Assembly: GCA_029204225.1 (NCBI GenBank)
Contig: CM055107.1
Coordinates: 15,842,809-15,906,808 of the forward strand
From: Diphasiastrum complanatum
Taxonomy: Eukaryota > Streptophyta > Lycopodiopsida > Lycopodiales > Lycopodiaceae
Direction: 5' to 3'
DNA: 64,000 nt
Shown here: positions 10,403 through 24,669 of the stretch, piece after piece
Numbering within the stretch: the stretch's first letter is position 1
Layout: each line of letters starts with the position of its first letter
Translations under genes and position numbers: made by a program
Notes under the pieces: model-generated
Database searches by the model: none
Told to the model about the DNA's origin: nothing
Seen by the model: the letters and a program-made list of their open reading frames with translations, nothing else

Positions 10403-11265
10403 TTCTTCCCCCCTTATTCAAGTTATGTCCTCTGAACTTAAAGCTAGGAAAGTTTTTTTTTTCAGGCTATCTTCCTACTCCCAAGAGCATCATCATCCAT
10501 ATGACCCTTCCATTGAACCAAATGCTCGGTAACTATACAATTTTGCAATCATCTAGTTTTGGTATCCAAGATATTTTCAAGTTCAATTTGAGTCACACTT
10601 TCGACAGGTCCAATCGATCTCCAAAACCAAGATGTTCCCCTTCACGTAGACTTTTCTTAAGTCAACTTACATGAAATATTGGGTGTAATTGCGTTCCTTC
10701 TAGGAGGTCCAATTTGTAAGCCAAGGATCTTATCTTCTTTAGGATTTTATATAGTCATCTATACCTAGCAGACAATTTGCAATGCTTGTCGGTATGTATA
10801 TGCTTGAATCCTTCGGGATTCATAAAAATACCCAATCTCCCTCTTGAAAATCTCAAGGCATTTTTTTTAGACTCGCATAATGTCTGTCCCTATTCTGGTG
10901 GGGACATTGGACATTCTCACATGCTATTTGTAGCATTTCTTGCCTATCATGCAAGAATCCGCTACCTTTTGAAACTTGATTGTTTGTGTTTTGACTACAA
11001 TGGGTGATCGCTATAACTGGTAGCCGAATGTTTACTACTATTATAAGCAAACTCAATCAAGGATAGATACTTCTCCCAATGAGATTGCCATCAAAAAACA
11101 TATGCTCAAAGCATCTATTCCATCGTTTGATTAGTTCTTTTTGTCTGACTATCCATCTCAAGATGATTAGAAGAACTTAAGCTCGTGTCTAGTCTAGATT
11201 TTATGGCCGACCAAAAGTGACCTGTGAACTTCGGATTGCGATCACTCATAATGTCACTTGATAAT
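10403..11265 (-). pseudogene. Gypsy integrase remnant (core and C-terminal domain)
   Basis: Minus-strand translation, interrupted by many stops, shows MSDRNPKFTGHFW at about 11221-11255, then SLIEFAYNSSKHSATSYS near 11036-11070, and LHPIFHVS around 10670-10690. These are the integrase DDE core (SDRd..F...FW, EFaYN.s.h) and the C-terminal HPvFHVS motif of gypsy polyproteins. With the PPT at 10403 and the LTR to the left, this is the 3' end of a minus-strand element. The reverse transcriptase is not found to its right. Confidence 0.65.
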
Positions 11266-13780
11266 TCATAAAGTCTAAACAGACAGTTGAAATTCCATTA
11301 GGATCTAGTGTAGTATGCAGATCACATTATAGCCACTCCTCACAAGCTCTCAAAGATTGCATAACAAAAGTTAACGGTGTCCTAAAATTGGCCTACCACC
11401 TGTCAAACTAGAATAAGGCCCAGTATGGCCTAAATAACTGACCAAAAACCTGAGACATGCCCTTGAGTATAGCATAACGAAACCAAAATCCACTGTACAA
11501 TCTAATTTCCTGCCAAAGTGGCTACTCGGCTAACCCAAGTAGCCAGCTACGGGACAAAGGACCGACTGATATGTCGATGGCGGGTCAAGTTCTGATAACA
11601 ACCAAATACAGCAAATTGACTATCTATACATTTATTACAATATCACATTTGAAGCTTATACAACTGAATCAGATTGGACCTAATTTTGAACTCTCTCCCT
11701 TAAGCTCAAATGTGATAAGAGTAAAGAAATACAAACTGTAGCAATGTTTGGAGTGTCCAAAAGATGTTATGCATACCCATGGTAACCTGTACTTGACTCA
11801 CACTTAAGCACACCAACAAACCACTAGGTTCATGACGTAGCAAATGCACAACCAAATACAACTCCGACTCAAATCTAGACCCTTGTGACAAGGTAACATG
11901 TAAGCCCACACACACCCATGCAAACCAACATGAATGATAAAGCATCAAATACATGACGAAGGCCTGTTGCCCATAAGTGGTATCATGTTGTACCAACACT
12001 TGTGCCACCTATAGATCTGCTGCTACACCATTGGTCTCCAAATTAGGTCCTCAACCATAGCCTGCACTTGTAACAAAATGCCCTCACGTCCAAGCATATC
12101 CAACTATCCAATAAGTCTAGAAAGCTGATCCTCATCCATTCTCCATGCTCCAACCAAAAATCTGTCCACTTGTAGTGCAACTAGACTCCAATTGGATCTA
12201 ACCAAAAGACACATCTTGTTTACCAATTAATGATGGATAGAAAGCAACATGTGATGCCAACCTGGAGACCACTGTGCATATAACCATGCAGCTCACCTGA
12301 ATACTCACCAAAGTATCAGCAATTTACTCCCAAAGTAATCATCTCCATCCATGTTGGCTCACAACCATGGGTATGCTGGATCCACATCACCCCATACTAC
12401 ACTCCATGCCCTTAGGATATGTACCACCACTAGGTACACTCCATGCCACCTACCTCCAAGTAGGCTTGACTCATCCCTAGGTTACCACATATGATGCACT
12501 AGCTAAAGAACATCCACTATGCATACAATGATGTATCTTACCTAAGCAACTGTAGCATCTCCCTGAGTGCCACCCCAATGGATTTTTCATCCACATACTA
12601 TGCTCACCTAATGTTTCTGATCCTGGTCACCATCCTGCTATCCAAGCTGATTGTTGAAGCATCACCTGTCTCTCCTGGCTCCTAGCATCTGCTTGCTCTC
12701 CCTGGCTATGTGCCACCCGACATCATGCCAACATCCTTGAGACACCACTCACGGGATCCCAAGACCAATGTTTCCCTGATCGTACTGAGGTATATGGCTC
12801 TAAGTGAATTCCTCTAGGCTTTCTGATCTCACCACCTGTGGATCTGAACCATACAGGTTCCAATACTTGTGCCAAGCCTAGATACCTAAATACAGCCAAT
12901 TGCAAGAAAGCTATAGCTTATCCACGCCTGTGATGGTAGATGCCTCCCCATTGATGCCAATGCTATTGACTGCCCCCTACTGTAATGCCAACTTGTACTC
13001 CCAAATGAGCACACCATGAAGTCCTCACCATCAGTGTCCCCTCCAGTAGATCCCTAGAAAAACACTCATCACAATGTTTGCCCTCCGATCACACCCAACC
13101 GTGCAATCTCCATCAGCCCTTCATCCTAGAGCTGGCTCTCAAAGCTTCACGCTTTGCCCATTTGCGTTTGTAGCTTTCTGATTCCATCATGAATCACCCC
13201 TGTAAGTCCTGTCTCATCCAAAGACTCAGGTCCAATCTGAAATAGCTGCTCCATGATGATCACCCTATGTCATCTTGCAATCCTTCCATATCACGTATCC
13301 CAATGACATCACTAATCTTGAAGATTCAAACATCTACCCTATAGTTTCCCACCTGTATTCCCCCGAGCTAGCTCCAAGCTAGTCCTATGAATGATTCCAA
13401 ACCATTCCCTAAGAATACATTGAGATGTGAATTCCAAAGCCACCATCAAGTCTCTCACATGACTGTGCATGCCAATATTCTTCCAAGTGAACATGTGAGA
13501 TCTTCCATGGCCCAAACCAATCGATCTGCACCCTATGATCACTAGAATCTGCATCCATGATGCAATACTGAAACGACAAATTGACTTGACTTACCCAGAA
13601 TATGCTATTGAAGTGTATCTCTTCGATGACAAACCTGATACACTACTCCACAACTAAATTTACTTGATTTTTATGACTTACCAACTGCAAAACCGCAAAA
13701 TCATCACACTTACCACTCCCCAAGAGTCTCCAAAGTGTGATTATTGACCCGTTCTTCATTCTCCATGTGTCCCACACGGC
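11266..13780. other. No gene recognised
   Basis: About 2.5 kb, relatively C-rich on the plus strand, with only short unrelated frames. It may be degraded internal sequence of the adjacent gypsy element, but no motif supports that. Confidence 0.4.
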
Positions 13781-13852
13781 GGATGGAGCCTCCCGAAAAA
13801 AAAAAATTTCTTTTTTGAAAAAAAAATTTAAAAAAAAGAGGCTCCACCCATC
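13781..13852. repeat. Inverted repeat with A/T-rich loop
   Basis: TGGAGCCTC (13784-13792) pairs with GAGGCTCCA (13838-13846). The 45-bp spacer consists of A and T runs that can also pair. It could be a small fold-back element or a hairpin from a decayed insertion. No TSD was found. Confidence 0.6.
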
Positions 13853-14081
13853 ACGACGGGTGGACACCTTCCACACACATTTAACATAGATATTATGATA
13901 TATACAATGGTTTAATTGTACACCCCATGCATATGCATGAGGTGAGGGGATGTGGGTGTGCACCTATACATCCTATTTTGACATACTTTTTTATTGTAAG
14001 TTTTTTTTTGTATGGGGAGGGTGCATCTTCTCATGTATATCTCCCATGTATATGTACAAACCTCTCCCCCCCATTAAATAA

Positions 14082-14247
<166 letters not shown>

Positions 14248-14259
14248 CCACACACACAC

Positions 14260-15060
14260 ATTATATGCTCGGTGACATCGTTTAGTCCGCGGGCTCTAAG
14301 CCTTAGTTAGGCTCCTCCAAGAAATGCCCTTGCAAAATGAACCACAACCTCATATTGAAGTTTCTTAATGAAGAATAGACGAATTTAAATGTTGGGTCCG
14401 TTCAACCCATTTCAAGCTGAATTTTTTTAATGAAAATAAAGGTGCCTTTGCCCTTCATGGCCCTTCGGCACCCTTCTCACTCCATCCATCGGTGGCCCTC
14501 GATCCTGCGACCTACATCGCTTGCGGGAGGTTCGATCTCTACCATCCATCCTTCCCATTTTCGATTTGACGGCTCTTGGCAAACTCAAACATTGACTTTC
14601 ACTCTTCCGCATGCCAAACACTTATGGACGTTACGAGCCTAACTTCGCTAGTTGCGCTTGAGCTTCTACGGCTCCTCTCTCTCTTTCCTTTCTCTCCTTG
14701 ACAGCTTCTTTGTCTTTCCCAGTCCAGTTGACAATTGATCTAGAGCTCCTCTGATATAACACGACTGTCCACGACTGTCTCCAGCCCGCAGCGCCCTACC
14801 ATTGCACCCAACGTCATCCCTTTACAGATCAAAAAACTATTTTATACAAGGAAAAATCAACCATATTCAGGCTAAAAACCCTAGCTCATAGAAGGAAGAG
14901 ATTTCTGTGAAAGATTCAGATCCATAAAATGATCTTGGGTTAGAAGAACAACATATCACCAATCTTGCCAATGTAGAAAAATCAGCATCTACACACAAAA
15001 TGAGATGCAAACTCTAATAGATCTTGATCAAACATGAACCAAAACATAAAGTACTATTGC
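14260..15060. other. No gene recognised
   Basis: The 14430-14800 part is somewhat GC-richer than its surroundings, with overlapping 60-70 codon frames on both strands and no recognised motif. There is no evidence for an RNA gene. Confidence 0.35.
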
Positions 15061-15067
15061 TATCTGT

Positions 15068-15590
15068 ACATCTACAATAAGCTACTATATTTCACACGTG
15101 TGGATCTAAAAATAACAATTATTGATAATAGTACACATAGAATTGCAAGATATTACAAGTATAGTGCACCAATGGATAGTAGAACCCAAGAGAACCATGT
15201 ATAAGCATGAATGAGATAAGAGAGCGAGAGAGAGTATTTTCTCTATCCATGAGTTACATTCTTTTATAACAGGTCCAAAACCTAACTTGCCACTTGGTTT
15301 CCCTCCAATATGAGAAATCCTACTATTTTTAGGACTAGATTCAATGTACCCAACATTCAAATTTGAATCTATTCAAACTCAACTTCTAAACTTTTCCACA
15401 CTTTTTAAAAATGTTTAATCAAATGCATTTAGACTAATATAAGTTTGAAAAGTCAAACTTTAAGTCTAATATGAAATTGGCCTCAATTGCCAAATAAACA
15501 AATGTAGCAAATACAACTAAACTAGTTGAATTTTTAATTCAACTAGTTTTAGCATGGAATTCAGCTTTCAAATCTTACCCATGAACCATT
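15068..15590 (-). mobile_element. LTR-like repeat, family C, copy 1
   Basis: Closely similar to 16660-17145 and more distantly to 34700-35290, all in the same orientation. On the minus strand it carries GTTATAAAAGAATG, a TATA-box-like promoter, followed by a GA-rich tract. The minus-strand frame across it (GYIESSPKN...) is shared by all three copies but ends at variable stops and is probably not coding. The assignment as an LTR rests on its placement downstream of the gag-protease ORFs at 36674-38539. Confidence 0.6.
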
Positions 15591-16467
<877 letters not shown>

Positions 16468-16659
16468 AATCTAATATAAATTTTCTATCAAACACTATTT
16501 ATTTATCTATCACTCTTAAATACCCTAAACTAATGCATAATACAAAACACACACACACACACAGAGATTTTCTCTCTCATCCATTAAGATCCAAATCTAC
16601 AATTGATCTTTGATTACAAAAACAAACAACTCACCAATCTTGCTATTGTTGTCCATACA

Positions 16660-16803
16660 ATTATAGTACCCTACTATACTTCACAAATGTGGATATGAAA
16701 ATAACAATTAATGATCATTCTACACATAGAATTGCAAGACATCACAAGTATAGTGCACCAATGGATAGTAGAACCCAAGAGAACCATGTATGAGCATGAA
16801 TGA

Positions 16804-16841
<38 letters not shown>

Positions 16842-17145
16842 CTCTATCCACGAGTTACATCCTTTTATAGCAGGTCCAAAACCTAACTTGCCACTTGGTT
16901 TCCCTCCAATATGAAAAACCCTATTATTTTTAGGACTAGACTCAATGTACCCAACATTCAAATTTGAATCTATTCAAACTCGACTTCTAAAATTTCCCAC
17001 ACTTTCCAAAAGTGTTTATTCAAATGCTTTTAGACTAATATAACTTTGAAAAGTCAAAATCTAAGTCTAATATGAAATTGGCCTCAAATGCCATACAAAC
17101 AAATGTAGCAAATATGACTAAACTAGTTGAATTTCTCACATTGAA
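16660..17145 (-). mobile_element. LTR-like repeat, family C, copy 2
   Basis: A near-duplicate of 15068-15590 with a longer (GA)14 tract at 16806-16833, downstream (minus strand) of the same TATA-like TTATAAAAG. The right end, ...TTTCTCACA, would give a TG start on the minus strand. It abuts the gag pseudogene region at 17274. Confidence 0.6.
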
Positions 17146-17273
17146 CACCAAACATTTTCTCGACTAGGAAAGATCTTAGCGAATTTTTCAGGTTCTTTGT
17201 TTGCTTTACCATGGAATTCCTCCAAGGCTTTCAGCTTTTCGTCGAACTGAGGCTGCATCTTATCCAACTGCAT

Positions 17274-17924
17274 CTACTGCTTTTGACCAAGTTTCTCGAA
17301 CTTGTTCATTAATTCCACAGTAGCATTAATATTCATGGATGCAATAGTGGTGGATGTAGTAGTGGTTTGCCCTGTTGTATATGGCAGCATTCCAATATTC
17401 GGTTCATCATCGAAATCTTCATCCTCCTCTTGTATCGCATCGTCCATAGCATTTTGTAAAGATGTATATTTTGTATGGCGTTTTAACTCGTGTCTAATCC
17501 TCTTCGATAGACCTGTTAGAAACCACATAATCATAGCCTCATCAACAATTAGATCGGGATCACACTCAAATTTGAGGTGTTTAACTTGTTCTATAGTCTC
17601 GTATCCCTTCCCTCTTTCCCATTTTAATTTTACTTTGAAGGAGAAAATGATCTTCCATAAATTTCCAAGGTTTAAATCTTGTGATGGGCGCTTCACAACT
17701 TTTCAATCTACACGTTCTATTTCATCTTGATTATAGAACCAATCTTGTGCATCTCCAATTAAGACCATCAGAAATAGCTTAAGTTTATCCTGTGAAAAAA
17801 CTTCGCCATATATCTCACATGATTCAGAATAGATTTTGAGAAATCTGATAGGATCAGATAACCCATTATACTTTGGAATATCTAACTGAGGTGACCTTCT
17901 AAGAATCACTATTGGAATGTCCAT
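17274..17924 (-). pseudogene. Gypsy-type gag (Retrotrans_gag) protein
   Basis: Minus strand: 17924-17703 reads LDIPKYNGLSDPIRFLKIY, then LFLMVLIGDAQDWFY, the standard N-terminal Gag signature (IP.f.G..dp..fl..f.......lfl..L.g.A..Wf). After a frameshift at about 17700 it continues to 17274 with GYETIEQVKHLKFECD, then MIMWFLTGLSKRIRHELK and an acidic QEEDEDFDDEP segment. Gag forms the retroelement particle. The C-terminal zinc knuckle is absent because the LTR family C repeat interrupts. It is a close relative in layout of the gag at 57434-58703 (compare ECVDENITKRMAIKLFLVGL there). It belongs to the element whose PBS and 5' LTR lie at 20565-21440. Confidence 0.75.
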
Positions 17925-17995
17925 TGTGAATCAATTCAATCAGATAATGAGATTGGATCTAGATTTTTCAATCAAATCCTACCTCATATCAGATC

Positions 17996-18063
17996 TCTAA
18001 AACTTATATCACTTGACAATAATCATATTTCTAAAACTTATATCACTTGACAATAATCATATT
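17996..18063. repeat. Perfect 34-bp tandem duplication
   Basis: Two identical 34-bp units beginning TCTAAAACTTATATCAC, at 17996 and 18030, just upstream of the gag start on the minus strand. Identity suggests a recent duplication. Confidence 0.95.
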
Positions 18064-18860
18064 TCTAATTTCTTGGAAAAAGATCTTTGATTAAGTGATT
18101 GACACTTCTAAATAGAGATTTTTCAGAATCGCTATCAGGATATAACAAAGTGACTCAAAAAATTGACAGAGGCTAGATTTGGTAGATCAAAAATCAAAAA
18201 TAGAAAATACGAAGGTTTGTAGGATGAAGGTAGACTCGACGAAGGTTCTTCATTACTATTTTGGGTAAAAACTCACTAATCTGGTTATTTTTTGACAAAT
18301 TAAAAAAAAATTAACCTTCGTTGATTTTTCATTATTAAATCTGACATAGATAAATCTAGGGTAGGACTGGCGAAGGTTCTTTTTGACGAACAATCAATTT
18401 TTTCATCTGGACGAGGATTAAATAAAACTTTTTGCAAGATCTTGATAAATGTAATCTTCGTCAATTATTTATTATAAATAGAGTCCTCAGGAGAGTCAGC
18501 GAAGGTTTAGGCGAAGGTTGCAAGAGTAATATTGTTATTTTTGCAAAAAGATCTCTTTTTGACAAAAATAGATCAATATGACAAATGGCCTTGACGGAAA
18601 CATTTGTCCAACTCACTGATAATCAAAATAGTAAGTAGGACTGACGCAGACTCTGGCGAAGGTTCTTCTCAGAGAATTGATATTTTTGTAGAAAGTTGTA
18701 AATTTTGCACAAAAGATTACCAACAACTAGATGAATAGCCACTTCGACCTTCTATTTTTAGTATTATTCTTTGTCGACCTGGCAGTAGATAGATCTGAAT
18801 CATGCCTATTCATAGTGAATCAGATGAAGGTTTCTTTTTTTGTATTTTTTAGGGTTTTGA
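18064..18860 (-). other. Repeat-rich untranslated leader of the gag element
   Basis: Contains scattered copies of GCGAAGGTTC (or its reverse complement) around 18240, 18315, 18370, 18500, 18657 and 18828, separated by A/T runs. The gag element at 54785-60783 has an analogous repeated leader built on GGCGAATTCTGATAC. No coding potential. Confidence 0.5.
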
Positions 18861-20160
18861 TGATTTTTTGATATTTTCTAATAGTATTGCAAATCTGTTG
18901 GAAAATAACCTCCGCCCTTCAACTGAAGGTTTTGTGAATGGAACCAAACCTTCCTGCAACTCGGCGAATATTTCCTGTAAGAGAGTAAAAAGTATAAGAT
19001 CTGATGACGATTTTGCCTCCTTTTTGCTCAAGTCAGACAGAAATGACCGATTTTTATTTTATTTTTATTTTTTAGATCCAAATGGATCTTTAAATTCGTA
19101 ATTTGAATAGCTTCCCTTGCTGTCGTGTTATACTTATCTTAAATGTAAGGATATGTAGTATAAAAGATTGTGGTTCCCCAAAGAGACTGTTTTATGTTGT
19201 GATTTTAGATGTTTTTAACTCATTTATTGTTCTTGGATTAAAAGTTGGTTGTCAACGGGCATTTAGAAGTATCGACGACCAGTATCACCAATTAGGATGT
19301 GGTTTCAAACATACAAAAGTGAAAGATATTGATGCCGACTAATCTCATATCCAACATGTTGCATTATTGATTAGTGTATCTGACTTATCGGCCAGACCGA
19401 TCTATCGGTCTATGCACCTAATAAAGTTTGTCAGACAAGATGTTGCATCAGATAAACCAAGGCAGATAAACCAAGGCAGAGAAACATACAAATGTCTCGG
19501 CACAATCCAAATGTAGTTTGATAATCTATCCTCACCATCAGAAAGGGCTCATTCAAAAGAACGACTGACCCATCTTAGATAGGTGAGGTGATCTTCTAGA
19601 TGAATAACTTGATTTCATGACTTGGTCCAAGCAATCAATTATTCAATCACACAGACAATAAAATAACCAATAAGTTTTAAAGACCATCTTAGCAATGAAT
19701 TAACGGTTGCTCGCATATGACAGTATCAAGGCTTAAGGAAGTGTCTGACCAGAGTTACAATCATAAGCACATCCGACAAGGTGAGGCTTTTCAACTGTCA
19801 GAAACAAAAGAACTAGGCAAGCAGAAGGCTTATGAAAGCAAAGAGAAGAGAAAACTTGAAGATTCAAACTCTCTCTGTGATCTCTTGAAAAACTCGGTGG
19901 TTGTATTGAAGCGTAAGTGGTCTACATATAGGGAATGAGCGCAAAAGTACACAACTTTTTAGTAATCGATATGCTGCTTCTTATTTAATTTGATTAACTA
20001 ATTCCATCCCATAGGAAAATTACAAGTGTACATTTCCTAGGTGGCATCCTTATCACACGACTTTGCTCTAATGAGAAGCATGCACATGGAAGGCTGCAAC
20101 GTTTGCGTGAGGCGTAGTAAATGAGTCTGTTGAAATGTTCTTCTCTTAGTGCTAGCCTTC
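18861..20160. other. No gene recognised
   Basis: Short frames only, including a hydrophilic Lys/Glu-rich one at 19717-19938 (plus) without recognisable domain. By position it should be internal sequence of the minus-strand element with 5' LTR at 20587, or a later insertion. Confidence 0.35.
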
Positions 20161-20163
20161 TTA

Positions 20164-20364
20164 TTAAGATTCATGTCGTTTCATTACTGCCCTTCGAGAT
20201 ATAGTCCTTCCTTCAGTCACATTTATTTTAGGCCTCTTTATCTTCAATATATCTTTGAATAACTTGTCATTGTAGGGAGCATTAGATATTTTTTTATATT
20301 TGGTGGTTATCTTCATCAGTTGAGTAGGTTCATTGGGGTTTTGCATCACAAAATAGTAATTCAA
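20164..20364 (-). other. Short ORF after the PBS
   Basis: A 66-codon minus-strand frame (MQNPNEPTQLMKITTKYKK...) about 200 bp downstream of the PBS. It may be a leader peptide or chance; nothing was recognised. Confidence 0.25.
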
Positions 20365-20564
20365 GAAAAATATGCGTAATAGGGTATTTCACCTGCTCAC
20401 AACAATCAGATTAGATTTCAAACAAGAAGATCCACTTAAATCAACCAAAATCACTCTCAATCTTATCCTAAAATGCAGATTTGATCCTACTTATGCCAAA
20501 ACAAGATGCCTAATGCAAGATAACATCCATCCAAACATGCTGCAAACTGATAAATTGGCGAAGC

Positions 20565-20582
20565 TCCCTGGCAACGTCGCCA
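20565..20582 (-). other. Primer-binding site, Asp-tRNA type
   Basis: On the minus strand TGGCGACGTTGCCAGGGA closely resembles the TGGCGCCGTTGCCGGGGA site typical of plant Athila/Tat gypsy elements, which I recall as primed by tRNA-Asp. It lies 4 bases from the LTR end (TG at 20587 on plus). Confidence 0.75.
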
Positions 20583-20586
20583 AAAT

Positions 20587-21440
<854 letters not shown>

Positions 21441-21510
21441 AGTTGCAACTCCATACTAGCACTCTCTCTTACCATTTATAGTTTTTACATATTGCTTCAT
21501 AGCTTTTCCA

Positions 21511-23562
21511 ATGGCTACTAGCGATTCTATTATCTTTAAGACCCACCCATCGATGACTACAAAGACAAGTTCTGTGAGAGCATCATCATCATCGAGCCAA
21601 AACAATGCGGATTCCATTCATGACAAAATTCATGAAACACAAAGTGAACCTCTTGCTAGTCAACAAGAAGAGACACCACAGCAAGAAGCTCTTGACAACC
21701 AACAAGAGTAGGATGAAGCCGAAGCTACTATCTTAGATGAAGACACATACCTGAAGATATTTGGGGAATTATTGTCAGATACTCAGGGATCTAACCACCA
21801 CATGGTTAGCTTGGAGAAGGTCTCAATGCCAAGTTGTCAATAGCCCATGTTGAGCTGACGCAAAAAGACCAGGCATTTGAAGAAGCAAATGCCGAGCTGC
21901 TGTAGAAAAATAAGGAGCTGGAAGAAGGAAAGGGCCGACGATGCAACCTTGGAAGTACTTGAGGAGATGTAGAACTATTCTAACGAATTTGAAAAAGAGA
22001 ATTTGCTACTCAGGCAGCAAGTTCAGACCCTACAGAGTTCGCTGCAGTAGGAGCGACATACAAGAAGCACGTTGTAGAAAACAAATGAAACATTGGAAGA
22101 ATAGCTGAGAACTGTTACTTTTGAAAAAGAGTTATGAGAAGCCAAGCATAAAGTGCTCGGGGATTTTGTCCAATAGATGTAGAATACCATTGATATGTTG
22201 AAGAAAGAGAACACCATTTATAAAAGACAGGCCGAAGAAGCTATTCTGTGGAAGATCAACTCAGACACAACCCTAGCAGCCTGTGTTTCCCATGGAAAAT
22301 ACCAAATTGATCCAGTTGCATGGAAGTCAGCTCAACAAAACATAATTAACTCCTTTCAACTTCAGTACCTTCAACTTTTGATGGAAGAATATGAGAAATT
22401 GAAGGAAGAATTGGAAGAAGCTAGATTCAATTAGAGTTCGAGTCAATTCCAGCCTACTGAAGAAAAACTGGTGGCAAAGGAAGATAAATTTACCCAGACC
22501 TTCAACGTTGCAGAAGTGCTACCTATGGCAGTTGCAATTACTCCAAGGACAAAGCCGATATTGCAGACCAATGAGCAAGCAACTGGCATTGCCACAAGAA
22601 AAAATTCAAAGGTAGTATACTCATTTCTGAAGTCAGTATTCCAGGAATTTCAGCAAGACTTAGTCAGTTTTCTACCCCCTTTGTATAGTTCAGAACTCTA
22701 GTGGAAATTAGATTACCTCTTTTTGCCTAGAATTTTTGGCTATACTAAAGAACAATGGGAAAGTCCTTGCCTTTATTCCAATTTCTTTCATTTTTGGGCT
22801 AAATTATCAATCCATCAGAAAGGTATTTTAGCCCTAGCAATTGTACAGAATTAGTTTAATGTCTGAGATGATTATGTCCCTATGGTTATTGGATGTTTAT
22901 CCATTCTAGAATATCTCAAAAGAATTGAAAACAGTATTCTACCTGCTCTTGATGAGCATATGAATAAGTTAGATACTATAAATCTTTTTTATATCCAAAG
23001 AATTAATCCCAGATCCAGTTCTATCTCTGCCACTTCTGAAGAACTTCCTTCTTACCCTGATCTGTGGACTGTATACACAAATTGGGAAGTAAATTATTCT
23101 CAATACCTAAAGGAAGTAAAGGAACAAATTTTTTTTCGATCCACAAATCATGTTATTAAGCCTTACTATACATACAATTATCTGAACCTCGCTTCTCTTA
23201 TTTCCTACTCTTTCTTATCAACCCGACATTTGTACATAATGAATATCTTGTCCCAATATACATATAAAAAACTATCCTTAATAGTACCGTCTGCTAAAAT
23301 GTCTGAAATATTGAGTGAAGCCAGTTGGTATGACCACCTTGCGAATAATACTTTGATCGATGTTTCAACTGGCCAATTGGGAAACAAAGGAGTGGGCGGA
23401 TATCCAGATCTTGCAATCAATGAAGACTACCTCAAATGGAATGATTATTTTATAAGGATACCTAGAAAAACAGTGGAGCAAGTCAATGAAGAAAGTGTTG
23501 TCAGAGCCAAAGCAATCTTTCTCAGAAAACCAGTTATCCAAAAGCGAGCCAGGAAGACGTAA
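21511..23562 (+). pseudogene. Family X ORF copy 2: coiled-coil protein with amber stops
   Basis: Unknown protein, clearly related in layout to 4927-6097. It starts with a Ser/Gln/Glu-rich N-terminus (MATSDSIIFKTHPS; ETPQQEALDNQQE), then a long coiled coil, then a globular domain with FFHFWAKLSIHQKGILA, then an uninterrupted 226-codon C-terminal frame (22882-23562: DLWTVYTNWEVNYSQYLKEV; ending Lys/Arg-rich). Apart from a local shift at about 21820-21930 everything stays in one frame, yet that frame has 11 TAG, 2 TGA and no TAA stops before 22882. The TAG codons sit in Gln/Glu/Lys-rich coiled coil, as expected if CAG codons became TAG. It is followed within 30 bp by the PPT and an LTR. No transmembrane helix or catalytic motif is recognised. 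Confidence 0.6.
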
Positions 23563-23590
23563 ATGTTTGTTTGCGAGCCACTGCACAATT

Positions 23591-23603
23591 GAGGAAGGGG
23601 ATA
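23591..23603 (+). other. Polypurine tract
   Basis: GAGGAAGGGGATA, identical to the tract at 6384, directly before the LTR start TGTGGAGGC. Confidence 0.75.
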
Positions 23604-24415
23604 TGTGGAGGCATACATTTCTCATATATCCAATTATCTTGTATATAGTGACAAATTTTTGAGTTTTTGTACCATGTATATATGCGATAAGGCCTAAATA
23701 CATGTTAAGGCCTATTGCAACTTTAGAATTTCATTTTCTTAGAATAGTCGTATCATTCCAAAACGACTCGTAGCTTTTAGCCAACAGATTTTTGACCGTT
23801 GGTAAGCGACACACCAGCCTCTTGCACGAATCTATATACGAGCGACGCTGGCTCATTGTATTCACGCAAATGACTGACCATTTTAAAGAAGAGAGATAAG
23901 CGTTCTGCTAGCTTGTGCAATTCCTCTTCTTTGTTTGTTACAACATTACATCTTATCAATCGATCCAACACACTTTGAGATCGTTGTAACTAATCTTGGT
24001 GACTGTGTGTTTGCGGCATAACTCACTATTTGTATTGAATTTCAATTTCATAACTTGGATTTATAGGTTAACATTTGAACAGGGACTTTTCTAACCAATT
24101 GAAATGCAGGGAACAATTCCGAAGCTGAAGAACATTCATAAATCAAAATTTGCCATTCACTTCTTGAACAAAAATATTGTACTCGGATAAAGAACTTTTT
24201 TGTCTAATATTCTGCTCTGTTTGCAAATCAGTGATAAAGAACTAATCGTCTGTGTTCATTGAGAGGAATCAACTACCTATTAGATTTTGTTTTGCTGAAT
24301 CTGTATGTTTGTCTCTGTCGAAAAGTTTGCTTACCATTTTTCTTGATTGGCTAAAAGATAAAGTACCCTTTTCATTCTGAACCCTTGACCAAATCGTTTC
24401 ACATTGGTGTTACTA
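23604..24415 (+). mobile_element. 3' LTR related to family A
   Basis: Starts TGTGGAGGCATAC after the PPT. It shares blocks such as AAGCGACACACC and a terminal TTGGTGTTAC with LTR A, but is strongly diverged. The right end is approximate. No 5' LTR partner was found upstream. Confidence 0.5.
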
Positions 24416-24669
24416 GATGCCAATCTAAACCAATATATGTGGATAACCAACCTTTCCATTGTGATTCAACTTTAAATACTACATACTTTCCATCCGACAT
24501 TATCCATTTAGACTTATAATCCAAAAGAGAAGATTTATTTTTTTCTGGGAGAACAATATACCATTTATACTACACATTATTACCATTATTGTAGAGACCT
24601 ATAATGACTAGGCTACTACATGTTTTTCTTTCTTTCTTACCTATCCTGGGTGACATAACGGTTCTTGAG

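Noticed and set aside
14427-14642. Opposing 64- and 70-codon ORFs in a GC-richer patch
   Set aside because: They overlap on both strands with no motif and are explained by higher GC content.
17302-17730. 142-codon plus-strand ORF
   Set aside because: It is antisense to the Gag frame at 17274-17924, which has clear Gag motifs.
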